From positions 3,658,001 through 3,722,000 of the forward strand of contig NZ_CP059693.1 in assembly GCF_028657945.1 (NCBI RefSeq): 64,000 bases of DNA. Direction: 5' to 3'. Origin of the DNA: Thalassomonas haliotis (GTDB lineage: Bacteria > Pseudomonadota > Gammaproteobacteria > Enterobacterales > Alteromonadaceae). Positions within the stretch are counted from its first letter, which is position 1; every line of letters starts with the position of its first letter. The notes below the pieces were generated by a model. It saw only the letters and a list, made by a program, of their open reading frames with translations, had not been told where the DNA came from and made no database searches. Of the stretch, positions 16,453 to 25,661 are shown in pieces. The position numbers and the translations under genes are program-made.

Positions 16453-17211
16453 TTACTGGCCTTTGATAAAAAAAGGCTCATACTCGCCCTTTTCTTTAAG
16501 CATTTTTAAACCTTGATTAAACTTATCGATGAAATATTGATTTTTAGGATGTTTTTTCGATACCAAGAGTTTGACACTGTCGGTGAAAAGAATTTTCGGG
16601 TGGTGAGTAATCAACTGAGTTTTTTCAGGGGAGAAAGAATCGGCTAATAATTGATATCCCATCTGGCGATCAATTGGAAAAATATCGATTCGCCCGACAA
16701 ATAATTTCTTTAAATTCATTTCATTGCTTGGCGCTTGTTCTATCAATAATTTTCCCGCTTTATTTGCCGCATCAAATGCTTCCCCATAGGAGTATTTAAC
16801 CGTAGCGCCTATCCTCAGGCCCTTTAAATCATCAAAGGATTGCCAGTCAAACGGATAGCTTTTTAAATGAAAGAATATCTTTTCTCTTACTCTCACCGCA
16901 TCGGAGTAATAAAAGTCCGCCCCCCATTCCGGCGTCTCAAACCAACAGCAAGTAGCATCCCAGATATTGTTTTTAGCCAGTTCCAAGCTCCTGTTCCAGG
17001 GGAAAAATCCAAATTCTACTTTTATATTCACCTGAGCAAATGCCTGAACAACAATGGCTGGGGTCGGTCCGTAATTTTTGTACTTTTGGGAATAATATGG
17101 CGGAAACTCTCCGGTGGCAATCCGAATAGTTTCTTGTGCGAAACAAGTAAACGCCCCTAAAGAAGCAATGAACAAACAAAGTGGCAGCAATAACTTTTTC
17201 ATCATAATCAT
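16453..17211 (-). CDS. Periplasmic binding protein, copy 2 of a tandem family
   Basis: A 252-residue protein with a signal peptide (about 1-25) and the same type II binding domain as its neighbours: ETIRIATGEFPPYYSQKY, FFPWNRSLELAKNNIWDATCCW, FHLKSYPFDWQSFDDLKGLRIG, FPIDRQMGYQLL and a C-terminal NQYFIDKFNQGLKMLKE. Three nearby ATGs (17211, 17205, 17202) are possible starts. It is very similar to copy 3 at 17257, pointing to recent duplication. The ligand is unknown; conserved acidic, aromatic and Arg positions suggest an amino-acid-like ligand. Confidence 0.87.
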   Translation of the reverse strand: MIMMKKLLLPLCLFIASLGAFTCFAQETIRIATGEFPPYYSQKYKNYGPTPAIVVQAFAQVNIKVEFGFFPWNRSLELAKNNIWDATCCWFETPEWGADFYYSDAVRVREKIFFHLKSYPFDWQSFDDLKGLRIGATVKYSYGEAFDAANKAGKLLIEQAPSNEMNLKKLFVGRIDIFPIDRQMGYQLLADSFSPEKTQLITHHPKILFTDSVKLLVSKKHPKNQYFIDKFNQGLKMLKEKGEYEPFFIKGQ

Positions 17212-17256
17212 TATTGTAATACACCCCCTCGACTACGCTATTGCCCCATTTATTGC

Positions 17257-18021
17257 TTACTTGTCCCCTAGTTGTGCTTTAATGAAAAGTTGCTCGTATT
17301 GATCACTTTCTTTAAGCATTTTTAACCCCAGGTTAAACTTTTCGATAAGATATTGACTCTTGGGGTTTTTCTTAGATATCAGCAACCTTACCCGACCGGA
17401 GAACAGCACTTTAGGGTGATGGGTGAACAAATTAATTTCTTCGGGTTTAAATAAATCGGATAATAATTGATACCCCACCAAACGATCGATCGGAAAAATG
17501 TTGATCCGGCCAGCAAAGAGTTTTTTTAAATTCATGGCATCGCTTGGCGCATCTTCTATTGATAATTGTCCCGCTTTATTTGCAGCAACAAACTTTTCTC
17601 CATAAGCGTGCCTGGCGGTAGTACCTATTTTTATGCCTTTTAAGTCATCATATGATTGCCAGTCAAACGGATAACTTTTTAAATGAAAGAATATTTTATC
17701 TCGTGATGTCAGCACATCAGAGTAATCAAAGTACTCATGCCACTTGGCAGTATCAAACCAACAACAGCTGGCGTCCCAGTGATTACTTTTCGCCAGCTCC
17801 AAACTCCTGCTCCAGGGGAAAAAGCCAAATTCGACCTTTATATCAACACGAGCAAAGGCTTGACTGACAATCTCAGGGATAGGCCCATAATTTACTAACT
17901 TTTGCGAATAATAAGGCGGATATTCTCCGGTCGCTATACGAATAACGTCTTGAGCATAACTATTGAAAGCCACTATTGAAAAAAGACATAAATAAAGAGG
18001 CTGCAATCGTTTTTTCATCAT
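17257..18021 (-). CDS. Periplasmic binding protein, copy 3 of a tandem family
   Basis: A 254-residue protein with a signal peptide (about 1-24, ending SYAQ) and a type II binding domain: VIRIATGEYPPYYSQKL, FFPWSRSLELAKSNHWDASCCW, FHLKSYPFDWQSYDDLKGIKIG, FPIDRLVGYQLL and a matching C-terminal helix. AAAGG lies just before the ATG pair, better than in the other copies. It is 45 bp upstream of copy 2 in the same direction, so the two may be co-transcribed. No permease or ATPase is linked. Confidence 0.88.
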   Translation of the reverse strand: MMKKRLQPLYLCLFSIVAFNSYAQDVIRIATGEYPPYYSQKLVNYGPIPEIVSQAFARVDIKVEFGFFPWSRSLELAKSNHWDASCCWFDTAKWHEYFDYSDVLTSRDKIFFHLKSYPFDWQSYDDLKGIKIGTTARHAYGEKFVAANKAGQLSIEDAPSDAMNLKKLFAGRINIFPIDRLVGYQLLSDLFKPEEINLFTHHPKVLFSGRVRLLISKKNPKSQYLIEKFNLGLKMLKESDQYEQLFIKAQLGDK

Positions 18022-18109
18022 AACCTTTATTGTAAAACACTCAATTTACCCGGTAGCGGTCAAGGTTTTGGGGGGATTGACTGATTATGGCCGCCAAACT
18101 TCTTTTCTC

Positions 18110-18380
18110 CGAAATTCTGCTCATACTCGCCATTTTATTTGAGTGTTTACCCCTTTGTTAACCATGCCAATAAAATATTGGCTTTTGGACTGCTCTTCGA
18201 TATCAGCAAACGGGCATCATCCTAACAGCGATTGTAAGATGTCAGGTATTCCAAGTATTTGCCCCGACTTTACACAAGCCAGCTAATACCGTACACACTC
18301 GCTACCCCAGGGTCAATTGGAAAAATGTTGTTCTCCCGCCTGATAACTTCCTAAAATCAATTGCATCTTCAGCAACCTAG
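18110..18380 (-). pseudogene. Decayed copy of the tandem binding-protein family (psi-1)
   Basis: Nucleotide similarity to the 3' half of the intact copies is clear at two places. One is the C-terminal helix region (around 18118-18215, compare 16477-16570). The other is a middle segment reading EDAIDFRKLSGGR followed, after a frame change, by the FPIDP-like region (around 18310-18375). The 5' half is missing and stops interrupt every frame. Confidence 0.75.
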
Positions 18381-18621
18381 CCTGCGCCACCTACCGGGAA
18401 AAGCACCTGCAAGCCAGATTAGCGCAATAACAACATATGCAGTAAAAGTTAATTTTCAACAATCAACACATGTTGTCAATCAATGCTTTTTATATAAACC
18501 GGCTATACTTATCACTATTTTCCAACGTTTTTGTATTGGCCTAAGGTAAGCTCAAACAACAGGAAAAGTATCAAAACTACAAGCTGTTAGCCAACATGGC
18601 AAAGACATTAGGTAGGTCACT
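18381..18621. other. Upstream region of the TonB receptor gene
   Basis: About 240 bp between the binding-protein remnant and the receptor gene. It is AT-rich, with a TATACT element at about 18505, and an AGGTAGG ribosome binding site just before the receptor ATG. No Fur-box-like palindrome was found, so iron regulation of the receptor is not supported by sequence. Confidence 0.35.
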
Positions 18622-21090
18622 ATGTTTAAAAAAAACCTGGCTTGCCGGGCTATTTTGTATGCACTCACCACAGGTGCTGCCACTCACTCCACAGCCCAAG
18701 AGTCAACACAAACAGCTTCCCGGGCCGATGATGATGAAATTGAAACCATCATAGTCACCGCGAGCAAACGTCGTGAAAATATTCAAGAAACCCCTATCGC
18801 GGTACATGCGATGAATAGCGAGGCATTAAAGGCACAAAACATCGGTAACTTTGACGATTTCGTCAATTATATGCCCAACGTTACCTTAGGGGGGCGCGGA
18901 CCGGGACAAGCCGATATTTTTATCCGGGGCATGGCCATCCAGCCTATCGTCTTTAGGTTATCCGGTGCCCAGGGGGTAATGCCAAATGTCGCACTCTATA
19001 TTGACGAGCAACCGGTTACGGCGCCGGGACGGAATATGGATGTTTACGCTAGCGATATCTCACGGATTGAGGTCTTGCCGGGTCCGCAAGGGACCTTGTT
19101 TGGCGCCAGCTCTCAGGCAGGCACCATCCGTTATATCACCAATAAACCGGTTTTTGATGACTTTTCCGCCGGCTTTAATGCCTCCCTTGCCGATACCCAT
19201 AAGGGAGCAACAAGCAATGCCTTTGAAGCTCATATCAACCTGCCGGTTAATGAGCAGTTGGCACTAAGGGCAGCCCTTTATAACGTCAACCGCGGGGGCT
19301 ATATAGATAATGTTTATGGCGAATTTACCTTAGATCCGGCAATTAATCCGGATTCAACCGCCAATGTACCCGACAACGCCACCTTTGAAACCATAAACAA
19401 CCAGGCCTTTATCGAAGATGACTTTAACGACAGCTCTTATACCGGATTCAGGTTGGGGCTTAATTATAAAATTAATGACAATTGGCGTTTATTATTACAA
19501 CATGCCGGACAAAAAATAGATGCTGACGGGGTCTTTGATTACGACCCCGAAATTGGCGACCTTGAAGTGGCTCACTTCTATCCGGATAACTTAGCAGATG
19601 AGTTCTCCCAATCTTCCTGGACTCTTGAGGGCAGGCTTAACAGCCTTGAGTTACTCTATACCGGCGCCTACCTGGACCGCGACATAAACCAGTCGGCAGA
19701 TTTCACCAGTTATAATAACTCGGGCGCATTTATTGCCTACTACACCTGTACCTATACCAACCCGGATTATATTGTCAATTATGATATTTCTCCCGAGGTC
19801 ATTACCTCAGTGCGCGAGTGTAAAGATCCCACCAAAGGATTTCTCGGTAAACAACAACATCGCAGGCTCACCCATGAGTTTAGGCTCGCCACAGATCCGA
19901 AGGAGAAATTAAGCGCCATCGCCGGCATTTTCTATGATGATTTTGAAATAAAAACCCTGGACGACTGGTGGTATGCATCGGCAACAGAACTCGGCTTTGC
20001 CCCCAATGCACCTATAGCCGCGGCAAATAACATCAATGACGATACCCGCGCCGCCAATATCACCTTTTTTAATGATATCACCCGTACAGAAGAGCAAATT
20101 GCAGTATTTGGCGAGCTCAGCTATCGCTTTTCAGCGCAGCTCGGCCTGACCCTGGGGCTGCGCTGGTATGATATTGAGTCAGACTTTACCGGCTCCAGTA
20201 ATTTTGCCGACGGCATATTCCAGGGGTCACAAAATACCGACCGCGGCCGCGACTATGATGTCTCCGGCGGCCACAGCAAAGCCCCCCTTGAAGCCGACGG
20301 CATCATTCCTAAAATCAGCTTAAGTTACCAGCGGGACGAAAACAGCCTTTTTTACCTGACCTATGCCGAAGGATTCAGACCGGGCGGTTTTAACCGCACC
20401 GGGGGGTTTAGCTCTTTTAATCCCGACTTTCCCGATATTAACCTCACGTATGAATCCGATGATGTTTTTAACCATGAAATAGGCTGGAAAACCTTATTAT
20501 TAGGGCGTCAGCTGCTCTTTAACGGCAATATCTATTTTATCAAATGGGACAATATGCAGGTCTCCCGTTTTGATCCCGTCAATGTCTCCAGGCTGACCTT
20601 TATTGAAAATGCCGCCAATGCCGAAATATATGGCGTCGAAATGGATGCCGCCTGGGATATCAACGACAAGTTAACCGTTAACAGCGCCTTATCCTATAAC
20701 CGCACCGAGCTGACCGATGTCAAGGCACGGATCATTGAAATAGCCCCCACCGGCAGCGAGTTACCCTTAACCCCTAAAGTGCAGGCCAATATCCGCGCTA
20801 ATTATTACTGGCAGCAGGGTGAATATCAGGCGAACTGGCTGCTTGGCCTGCAGTATGCCGGTAAATCATGGAGCTCTGTCGTTTCCCAGGAGCGGGTACG
20901 GCAAAGCAGCTATACCATAGTTAATTTTTCCATCGGTGTAAAAAAAGACAACTGGTCGGTTAAATTATACGGCGATAACATAACCGACAAACGCGCCGAT
21001 TTATTTATCAATAACCAGGACTTTGTAGCGCGAATTACCACCAACAGACCCAGAACTTTTGGTCTAAGCTTTTCCTACGATTACCATTAG
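18622..21090 (+). CDS. TonB-dependent outer-membrane receptor
   Basis: An 822-residue receptor. It has a signal peptide (about 1-25), a TonB box (ETIIVTAS, about 41-48), and a plug domain containing NIQETPIAVHAMNSEAL, DIFIRGMAIQP, ISRIEVLPGPQGTLFGASSQAGTIRYITNKP. A 22-strand barrel follows, with typical LTYAEGFRPGGFNRTGG and a C-terminal PRTFGLSFSYDYH. The plug pattern belongs to the large receptor group of marine and sphingomonad bacteria whose substrates include sterols, glycans and siderophores; the substrate here is unknown. The gene stands alone, upstream of a kinase gene in the same direction. Confidence 0.95.
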   Translation: MFKKNLACRAILYALTTGAATHSTAQESTQTASRADDDEIETIIVTASKRRENIQETPIAVHAMNSEALKAQNIGNFDDFVNYMPNVTLGGRGPGQADIFIRGMAIQPIVFRLSGAQGVMPNVALYIDEQPVTAPGRNMDVYASDISRIEVLPGPQGTLFGASSQAGTIRYITNKPVFDDFSAGFNASLADTHKGATSNAFEAHINLPVNEQLALRAALYNVNRGGYIDNVYGEFTLDPAINPDSTANVPDNATFETINNQAFIEDDFNDSSYTGFRLGLNYKINDNWRLLLQHAGQKIDADGVFDYDPEIGDLEVAHFYPDNLADEFSQSSWTLEGRLNSLELLYTGAYLDRDINQSADFTSYNNSGAFIAYYTCTYTNPDYIVNYDISPEVITSVRECKDPTKGFLGKQQHRRLTHEFRLATDPKEKLSAIAGIFYDDFEIKTLDDWWYASATELGFAPNAPIAAANNINDDTRAANITFFNDITRTEEQIAVFGELSYRFSAQLGLTLGLRWYDIESDFTGSSNFADGIFQGSQNTDRGRDYDVSGGHSKAPLEADGIIPKISLSYQRDENSLFYLTYAEGFRPGGFNRTGGFSSFNPDFPDINLTYESDDVFNHEIGWKTLLLGRQLLFNGNIYFIKWDNMQVSRFDPVNVSRLTFIENAANAEIYGVEMDAAWDINDKLTVNSALSYNRTELTDVKARIIEIAPTGSELPLTPKVQANIRANYYWQQGEYQANWLLGLQYAGKSWSSVVSQERVRQSSYTIVNFSIGVKKDNWSVKLYGDNITDKRADLFINNQDFVARITTNRPRTFGLSFSYDYH

Positions 21091-21220
21091 GTGCAGTAAA
21101 AACAGTTAACATATAACATCAGGGAAGGCACAACGGCGGCGACAAAATAGGTGGCGGGTTTTAGAGGTGGCTAAAAAAAGTTTTATCGTAAATGCCAGTT
21201 TCAATGAATAAGGGCCCGGT

Positions 21221-23413
21221 ATGAAACCTTCATCCCTGGTCAACGTCAAAGACTCTATCGCAACCCACCTGCTTAAGCTTGTCTTTTCATTCTATCTTGT
21301 GCTGACCGTCACCGTTACCCTGGCTCATATTTATGTGGAGTTTTTCAATACCAAAGAAAAAGTCAGAAATGAGTTAAAAGTGATCGGCAATACCTTTGAA
21401 CCCGGACTTGCCAAAGCATTATGGGACTATAATACCGAACAGCTGCAACCGGTATTTTTGGGCATGGCCGAATCTCCGGATGTTGAAGGCATAAAGCTGG
21501 TAGATGAGTGGGGAAATATTTCCGGCAAAGGACGCATCATCAATGAACACGGTGTCATCGTCGACTTCGATCAACAAGGCAATCAACAGCCTGTTTTAGG
21601 ATATTTAAAAATTTCCGGATTATTTCATCACTCCTTTTCCATCGAACACAGCAATAAGGGGAAAACCGTCACTTTGGGCCAGGCCACCATATATTCAAGC
21701 TCTGAAATTGTGGTTGAAAAAGTCAAATGGGGGTTCTTCTATATCATTATCAACGCCATTATTAAAACTATCGCCTTATGGGTGTTGTTCCTGGTGATTT
21801 CAAGAAAGCTACTCAGCCGCCCGCTGGCCTCATTAACCGAAGCCACGCACAGGGTCGACCTGGATAAACTGGAGAACATAGAAATAACCATAGAAACCAA
21901 GGGGGAAAATGAACTTAAAGTATTAACAGATGCCTTTAATACCATGATCCAAAAATTAAACGGCGCCAAGCAGGAGATCGACGACAAAGCACAGCAATTA
22001 ACAGCGCGTAATGAACAATTGTCGAATTTATCGGCCCAGCTCAAGCTTTCCAATCACAGGTTAACCACCATATTAGAAAATACCAAGGCATTAGCTGAGG
22101 TCAGTGATAAAAAGTCGGCTATGCTGGTTACCACCAGTACTCTGCTACAGGAAATCTCCTTTGGCCACAACCCAAAAATCAACATCATCTATCAGGACAT
22201 TGATAGCGGGGATAAGGAAAGTTTTATCTCCTTCTGTCCGTCGTCCACCGCCGGACCGATTGATGCCAGGCTGGCTCAAGTCAATACCATGAACAGCAGC
22301 GAGTTGCTGTTTAGCGAAACGCTTTCTGAAAAACTCACCCTGCCAACCGATGTACAGCCAGAAACAGGCTACAGCCTGACAGACAACCAGCTCGACTTAA
22401 TTGTCCGCCACGATGAAGAATTACGGGGCGTGATCTCAATACAAGATATAGATAGCGCAATGCTCAGTGAAGAACACCTGGCCTTCATTGATACGCTGGC
22501 ACACTTTTTATCATTGACGGTCGAAAAAATAGAAATGAACCAGGGGCTGGAGCGTAAAATCAGTGAGCGCAGCGGAGAGCTGATAGAAGCCTTTCAAAAA
22601 CTGGCCAGCCAGCACTCCGAGCTGAAATCAACCCAGGAGCAACTGCTACAGTCAGAAAAATTAGCCTCTATCGGCACATTAACGGCGGGAGTCGCCCACG
22701 AAATCAACAATCCCAATAATTTTGCCTATGCTGCGGTATATCTGATGCAGGATGAAATTAAGGAAATCAAAGCCTTCTTAAAACAACTCGCCGGCGGCGA
22801 TGATGCCGACCCCGAAGTATTAACGGCACTTGACAATAAATTTACCAAATTAATTGAATTAACCAATACCGCCAAAGAAGGCACAAAACGCATTAAAGTG
22901 ATCGTCAGCGATCTCAGATCATTCTCCCGCCTCGATGACAGCCAAAAAGAGCAGACCTACCTGTCGACCTTAATTAAATCAACCCTTAATCTGGTGCGCA
23001 CCCAATATACTGAAATAGACATAAAAACAAACTTTATTTGCGACCCGCTAATAAGCTGCTTTCCGGCAAAACTTAGTCAAGTATTTATGAACATTGCAGT
23101 CAACGCTTGCCAGGCGATAGAGACAAAGACACGCAAAAATAACACGTTAGCAGGGAAATTAACCATCACCTTAAACCTGGATTATCATCAGTTGAAGGTA
23201 AGCTTTCAGGATAACGGCTGCGGGATGGATGCAGTAACCCAGAAAAAAATGTTTGACCCGTTTTTTACCACCAAAGACGTCGGTAGCGGTACCGGGTTAG
23301 GCATGGCAATTTCATTCGGCATCATTGAAGAACACGGAGCGACTATCAGGGTCGCTTCTACTGTCAATAAAGGGACAAACATAGCCATTTATTTTCCTTT
23401 AGATGAAACATGA
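21221..23413 (+). CDS. Membrane sensor histidine kinase
   Basis: A 730-residue inner-membrane kinase. Order: TM1 (about 14-36), a ~140-residue periplasmic region, TM2 (about 173-194), HAMP (about 195-250), a coiled coil, a GAF-like segment (about 290-445), a second coiled coil, then HisKA with GTLTAGVAHEINNP (phospho-acceptor H493) and HATPase_c with NIAVNACQAI, DNGCGMD and GSGTGLGMAISFGIIEEHG. The H-box type (HEINNPN) is that of NtrB/HPK4-like kinases. It probably phosphorylates the receiver-diguanylate cyclase at 24011. A decayed duplicate of its 3' end lies just downstream. Confidence 0.93.
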   Translation: MKPSSLVNVKDSIATHLLKLVFSFYLVLTVTVTLAHIYVEFFNTKEKVRNELKVIGNTFEPGLAKALWDYNTEQLQPVFLGMAESPDVEGIKLVDEWGNISGKGRIINEHGVIVDFDQQGNQQPVLGYLKISGLFHHSFSIEHSNKGKTVTLGQATIYSSSEIVVEKVKWGFFYIIINAIIKTIALWVLFLVISRKLLSRPLASLTEATHRVDLDKLENIEITIETKGENELKVLTDAFNTMIQKLNGAKQEIDDKAQQLTARNEQLSNLSAQLKLSNHRLTTILENTKALAEVSDKKSAMLVTTSTLLQEISFGHNPKINIIYQDIDSGDKESFISFCPSSTAGPIDARLAQVNTMNSSELLFSETLSEKLTLPTDVQPETGYSLTDNQLDLIVRHDEELRGVISIQDIDSAMLSEEHLAFIDTLAHFLSLTVEKIEMNQGLERKISERSGELIEAFQKLASQHSELKSTQEQLLQSEKLASIGTLTAGVAHEINNPNNFAYAAVYLMQDEIKEIKAFLKQLAGGDDADPEVLTALDNKFTKLIELTNTAKEGTKRIKVIVSDLRSFSRLDDSQKEQTYLSTLIKSTLNLVRTQYTEIDIKTNFICDPLISCFPAKLSQVFMNIAVNACQAIETKTRKNNTLAGKLTITLNLDYHQLKVSFQDNGCGMDAVTQKKMFDPFFTTKDVGSGTGLGMAISFGIIEEHGATIRVASTVNKGTNIAIYFPLDET

Positions 23414-23474
23414 TCTTTAAGGCGCAGTCCTTGCGAATGCGCCAGGAGTAACTCGCCTATTCCAGATATTTACA

Positions 23475-23600
23475 AAAATAAACAGCTACTTGCAGAACAT
23501 ACCACCGGCTGGTGCGCTGGAACGGTGAAGCATTTGTTATTATTGCCCGTCGAATAAAATTACCCACTAAACCGGGGGACAGCCGGTATAATGGCAACAG
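23475..23600 (+). pseudogene. Fragment of a GGDEF-domain gene
   Basis: The sequence reads LVRWNGEAFVIIARRIKL and then PTKPGDSRYN, matching VVRWGGEEFVIIARELSL and ATKPFDLG of the intact diguanylate cyclase at 24011. The glycine pair is already altered and there is no start. It is a remnant of a duplicated response-regulator/GGDEF gene. Confidence 0.7.
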
Positions 23601-23624
23601 CATAAAACAAGATTTCACCCGGGT

Positions 23625-23980
23625 CTCCCTGTTAACTTGCTTTCCTGCAAAACTTAGTCAAGTATTTATGAACATTGCCGTAAATACTTGCCAGGCAATA
23701 AAGAGGAATAAACAAAAAAGTAAGTCATTAACCGGAAAATAAGTCATCCCCCAGCCAAAGATAAACCTTGATAAATAGTGTCACAGAAAGTGGTTGCGGG
23801 ATGGATAAAATGACTCACAAAAAATATTTGCCTTGTTATTCAGCACTAAGCTGTCGGTAGTGGTGGCCGGCAGCCCTGGCAATTTCATTCGGCATTATTG
23901 AAGAACACGGAGGTACTATCAAGGTAGCTTCTACTACAGACCAGGGAATAAAAGTATCCATAGGTTTGCCTTTAAAATAA
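23625..23980 (+). pseudogene. Fragment of a duplicated histidine kinase C-terminus
   Basis: CFPAKLSQVFMNIAVNTCQAI at about 23638 and SGCGMDKMTHKK, then AISFGIIEEHGGTIKVAST before a stop at about 23978, match the ATPase domain of the intact kinase (for example the CFPAKLSQVFMNIAVNACQAI and FGIIEEHGATIRVAST segments). Stops and frameshifts lie between them. It is the tail of a second, decayed kinase copy directly preceding the intact response-regulator gene. Confidence 0.82.
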
Positions 23981-24010
23981 GGCAAATAGTATAAGGCGCA
24001 GGAGTTATGC

Positions 24011-25228
24011 ATGCCTGTTTTTAATTTGAACAATATTCCTCCCGAATCGAACGGTCCTCCGGAACAGCCCCTGATCATGCTGGTTGATGATGAAATTGAA
24101 AACCTTAATGTCATGCGCCAGCTATTAGCCGCTGATTTTCAAATAATAACCGCGCTCAGTGGCTGTGAAGCCATAGATATCATCAACCATATGGAGGATG
24201 CCAATAAAATCCAGCTCGTGATCAGCGATCAACGCATGCCGAAAATGTCCGGCGTTGAGTTCCTGGAACAGGTTGCTGAGAAATTGCCCGATACCATTCG
24301 TATTATTCTGTCGGCTTATTCTGACACTCAGGTCGTTATCGACTCCATTAACAAGGCTGAAATCTACAAGTTTATGACCAAGCCTTTTGATCCGGCTGAA
24401 TTGTCCCTCACGGTAAAAAGAGGCGTTGAAGCCTTTCAGATGGGGCAACAATTAATCGAATATTCAACCCGCTTAGAAAAATTAGTTGTCGAAAGAACCC
24501 AGGCGCTGCACCGGAAAAATGAACAGCTCCTTGAAGCATTAAACACTTTAGAACGGCTCAGTTTGAGCGATCAGCTCACCGGCGCCTACAACAGATACTT
24601 TCTCGACAAATTTATGCCCCAGGAAATTAGCCAGTTTAAGCGAAATAAGAAACGATATTCGGGCAAAAAAGGCTATTTTGGCATCATAATGATAGACATA
24701 GATCATTTTAAAAAAGTCAATGACAGCTATGGACATGGCGCCGGAGACAAATTACTTATCGGCTTTACCCAAATGCTGCAAAATAACTGCCGGGAAGAGG
24801 ACTGGGTAGTACGCTGGGGCGGTGAAGAATTCGTTATCATTGCCAGGGAATTGTCATTAACAGGCCTGCAACGCTTAGCCGAAAGACTCAGAGTTAAGAT
24901 AGCAACCAAGCCGTTTGACTTAGGTTGCGGGCAGCAAGTGCCCAAAACCTGCTCGATGGGCCTGGTCAGCTTTCCTTTTATCAAGCATAACTTTAACGCA
25001 CTCACTTGGCAGCAAACCTTAAACCTGGCAGACCTTGCCTTGTACCTGGCCAAAAACAACGGCAGAAATACCTGGGTCAGCTTGTTTGATAATAAGCTTA
25101 TACAAGATGAAAACTTATATGAAAACATCATGAACAATTTAAAAACCTTAATCGGCAATAACCTTGTCTGCTACCATACCCCTCACCCGGGTGAGCAGCT
25201 CACCTTTAATGACATAAAACACGGCTAA
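24011..25228 (+). CDS. Response regulator with GGDEF output (diguanylate cyclase)
   Basis: A 405-residue cytosolic protein. A receiver domain (about 20-140) has acidic DDE, phospho-acceptor D73 in ISDQRMPKMSG, a Ser/Ala switch and KPFD. A coiled coil (about 150-185) joins it to a GGDEF domain (about 190-360) with a GGEEF active site in VRWGGEEFVII and an intact RxxD inhibitory site just before it (REEDWVVRWGGEEF). Phosphorylation by the kinase at 21221 should control c-di-GMP synthesis, in the manner of PleD/WspR-type proteins. No EAL domain is present. Confidence 0.93.
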   Translation: MPVFNLNNIPPESNGPPEQPLIMLVDDEIENLNVMRQLLAADFQIITALSGCEAIDIINHMEDANKIQLVISDQRMPKMSGVEFLEQVAEKLPDTIRIILSAYSDTQVVIDSINKAEIYKFMTKPFDPAELSLTVKRGVEAFQMGQQLIEYSTRLEKLVVERTQALHRKNEQLLEALNTLERLSLSDQLTGAYNRYFLDKFMPQEISQFKRNKKRYSGKKGYFGIIMIDIDHFKKVNDSYGHGAGDKLLIGFTQMLQNNCREEDWVVRWGGEEFVIIARELSLTGLQRLAERLRVKIATKPFDLGCGQQVPKTCSMGLVSFPFIKHNFNALTWQQTLNLADLALYLAKNNGRNTWVSLFDNKLIQDENLYENIMNNLKTLIGNNLVCYHTPHPGEQLTFNDIKHG

Positions 25229-25661
25229 TGCTGAGAGTACCTGCCCGGGGAAAAAACCAAGCCATTTTCGCAGTCTCTTTTGCTATAAAAATCAAACAAT
25301 TTCATCCTGATTTGCTATAGACGCGCTACAAATTATCACCTATATTGGACTCGGGTTTGCGTTTTTTGCCTATTAGTTCCGGCACCTGGTTGTGCTTTGC
25401 TTTAGCCCTGAAACCTTCACAGGTTTCAATCAGCTCCCGATGGTTTATTGCTTAGTCTTTATTGTTTCGTGCAAAGTGTTAACTGTGCTAAGGCCGATTT
25501 AATAAAGACCAGTGCCTGCACAATACCCCCGGGAATGAATAAAGGATCTGGCATTTCCTCTTGCAGATAAATTAGCGAATCCCGGCTTTATCCCTAATAG
25601 CAGTTCTTCAAAGAAACCTCTCAAGATCCACTATAAAAATAACAGACAACAAGGATTTACA
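25229..25661. other. Intergenic region, nothing recognised
   Basis: About 430 bp between the diguanylate cyclase and the flavin oxidase, both rightward. No open frame, RNA gene or convincing terminator was seen. The last 15 bases hold the AAGGA ribosome binding site of the oxidase. Confidence 0.4.

Noticed and set aside
16191-16481. A 96-residue leftward frame as an intact small gene
   Set aside because: Only its first part matches the binding-protein family; the rest is out of frame with the remnant C-terminus, so it was treated as a pseudogene.
17200-17222. A stretch resembling a Fur box (AATCATTATT)
   Set aside because: It overlaps the start codons of a binding-protein gene, matches poorly at the ends, and similar AT-rich runs occur by chance.
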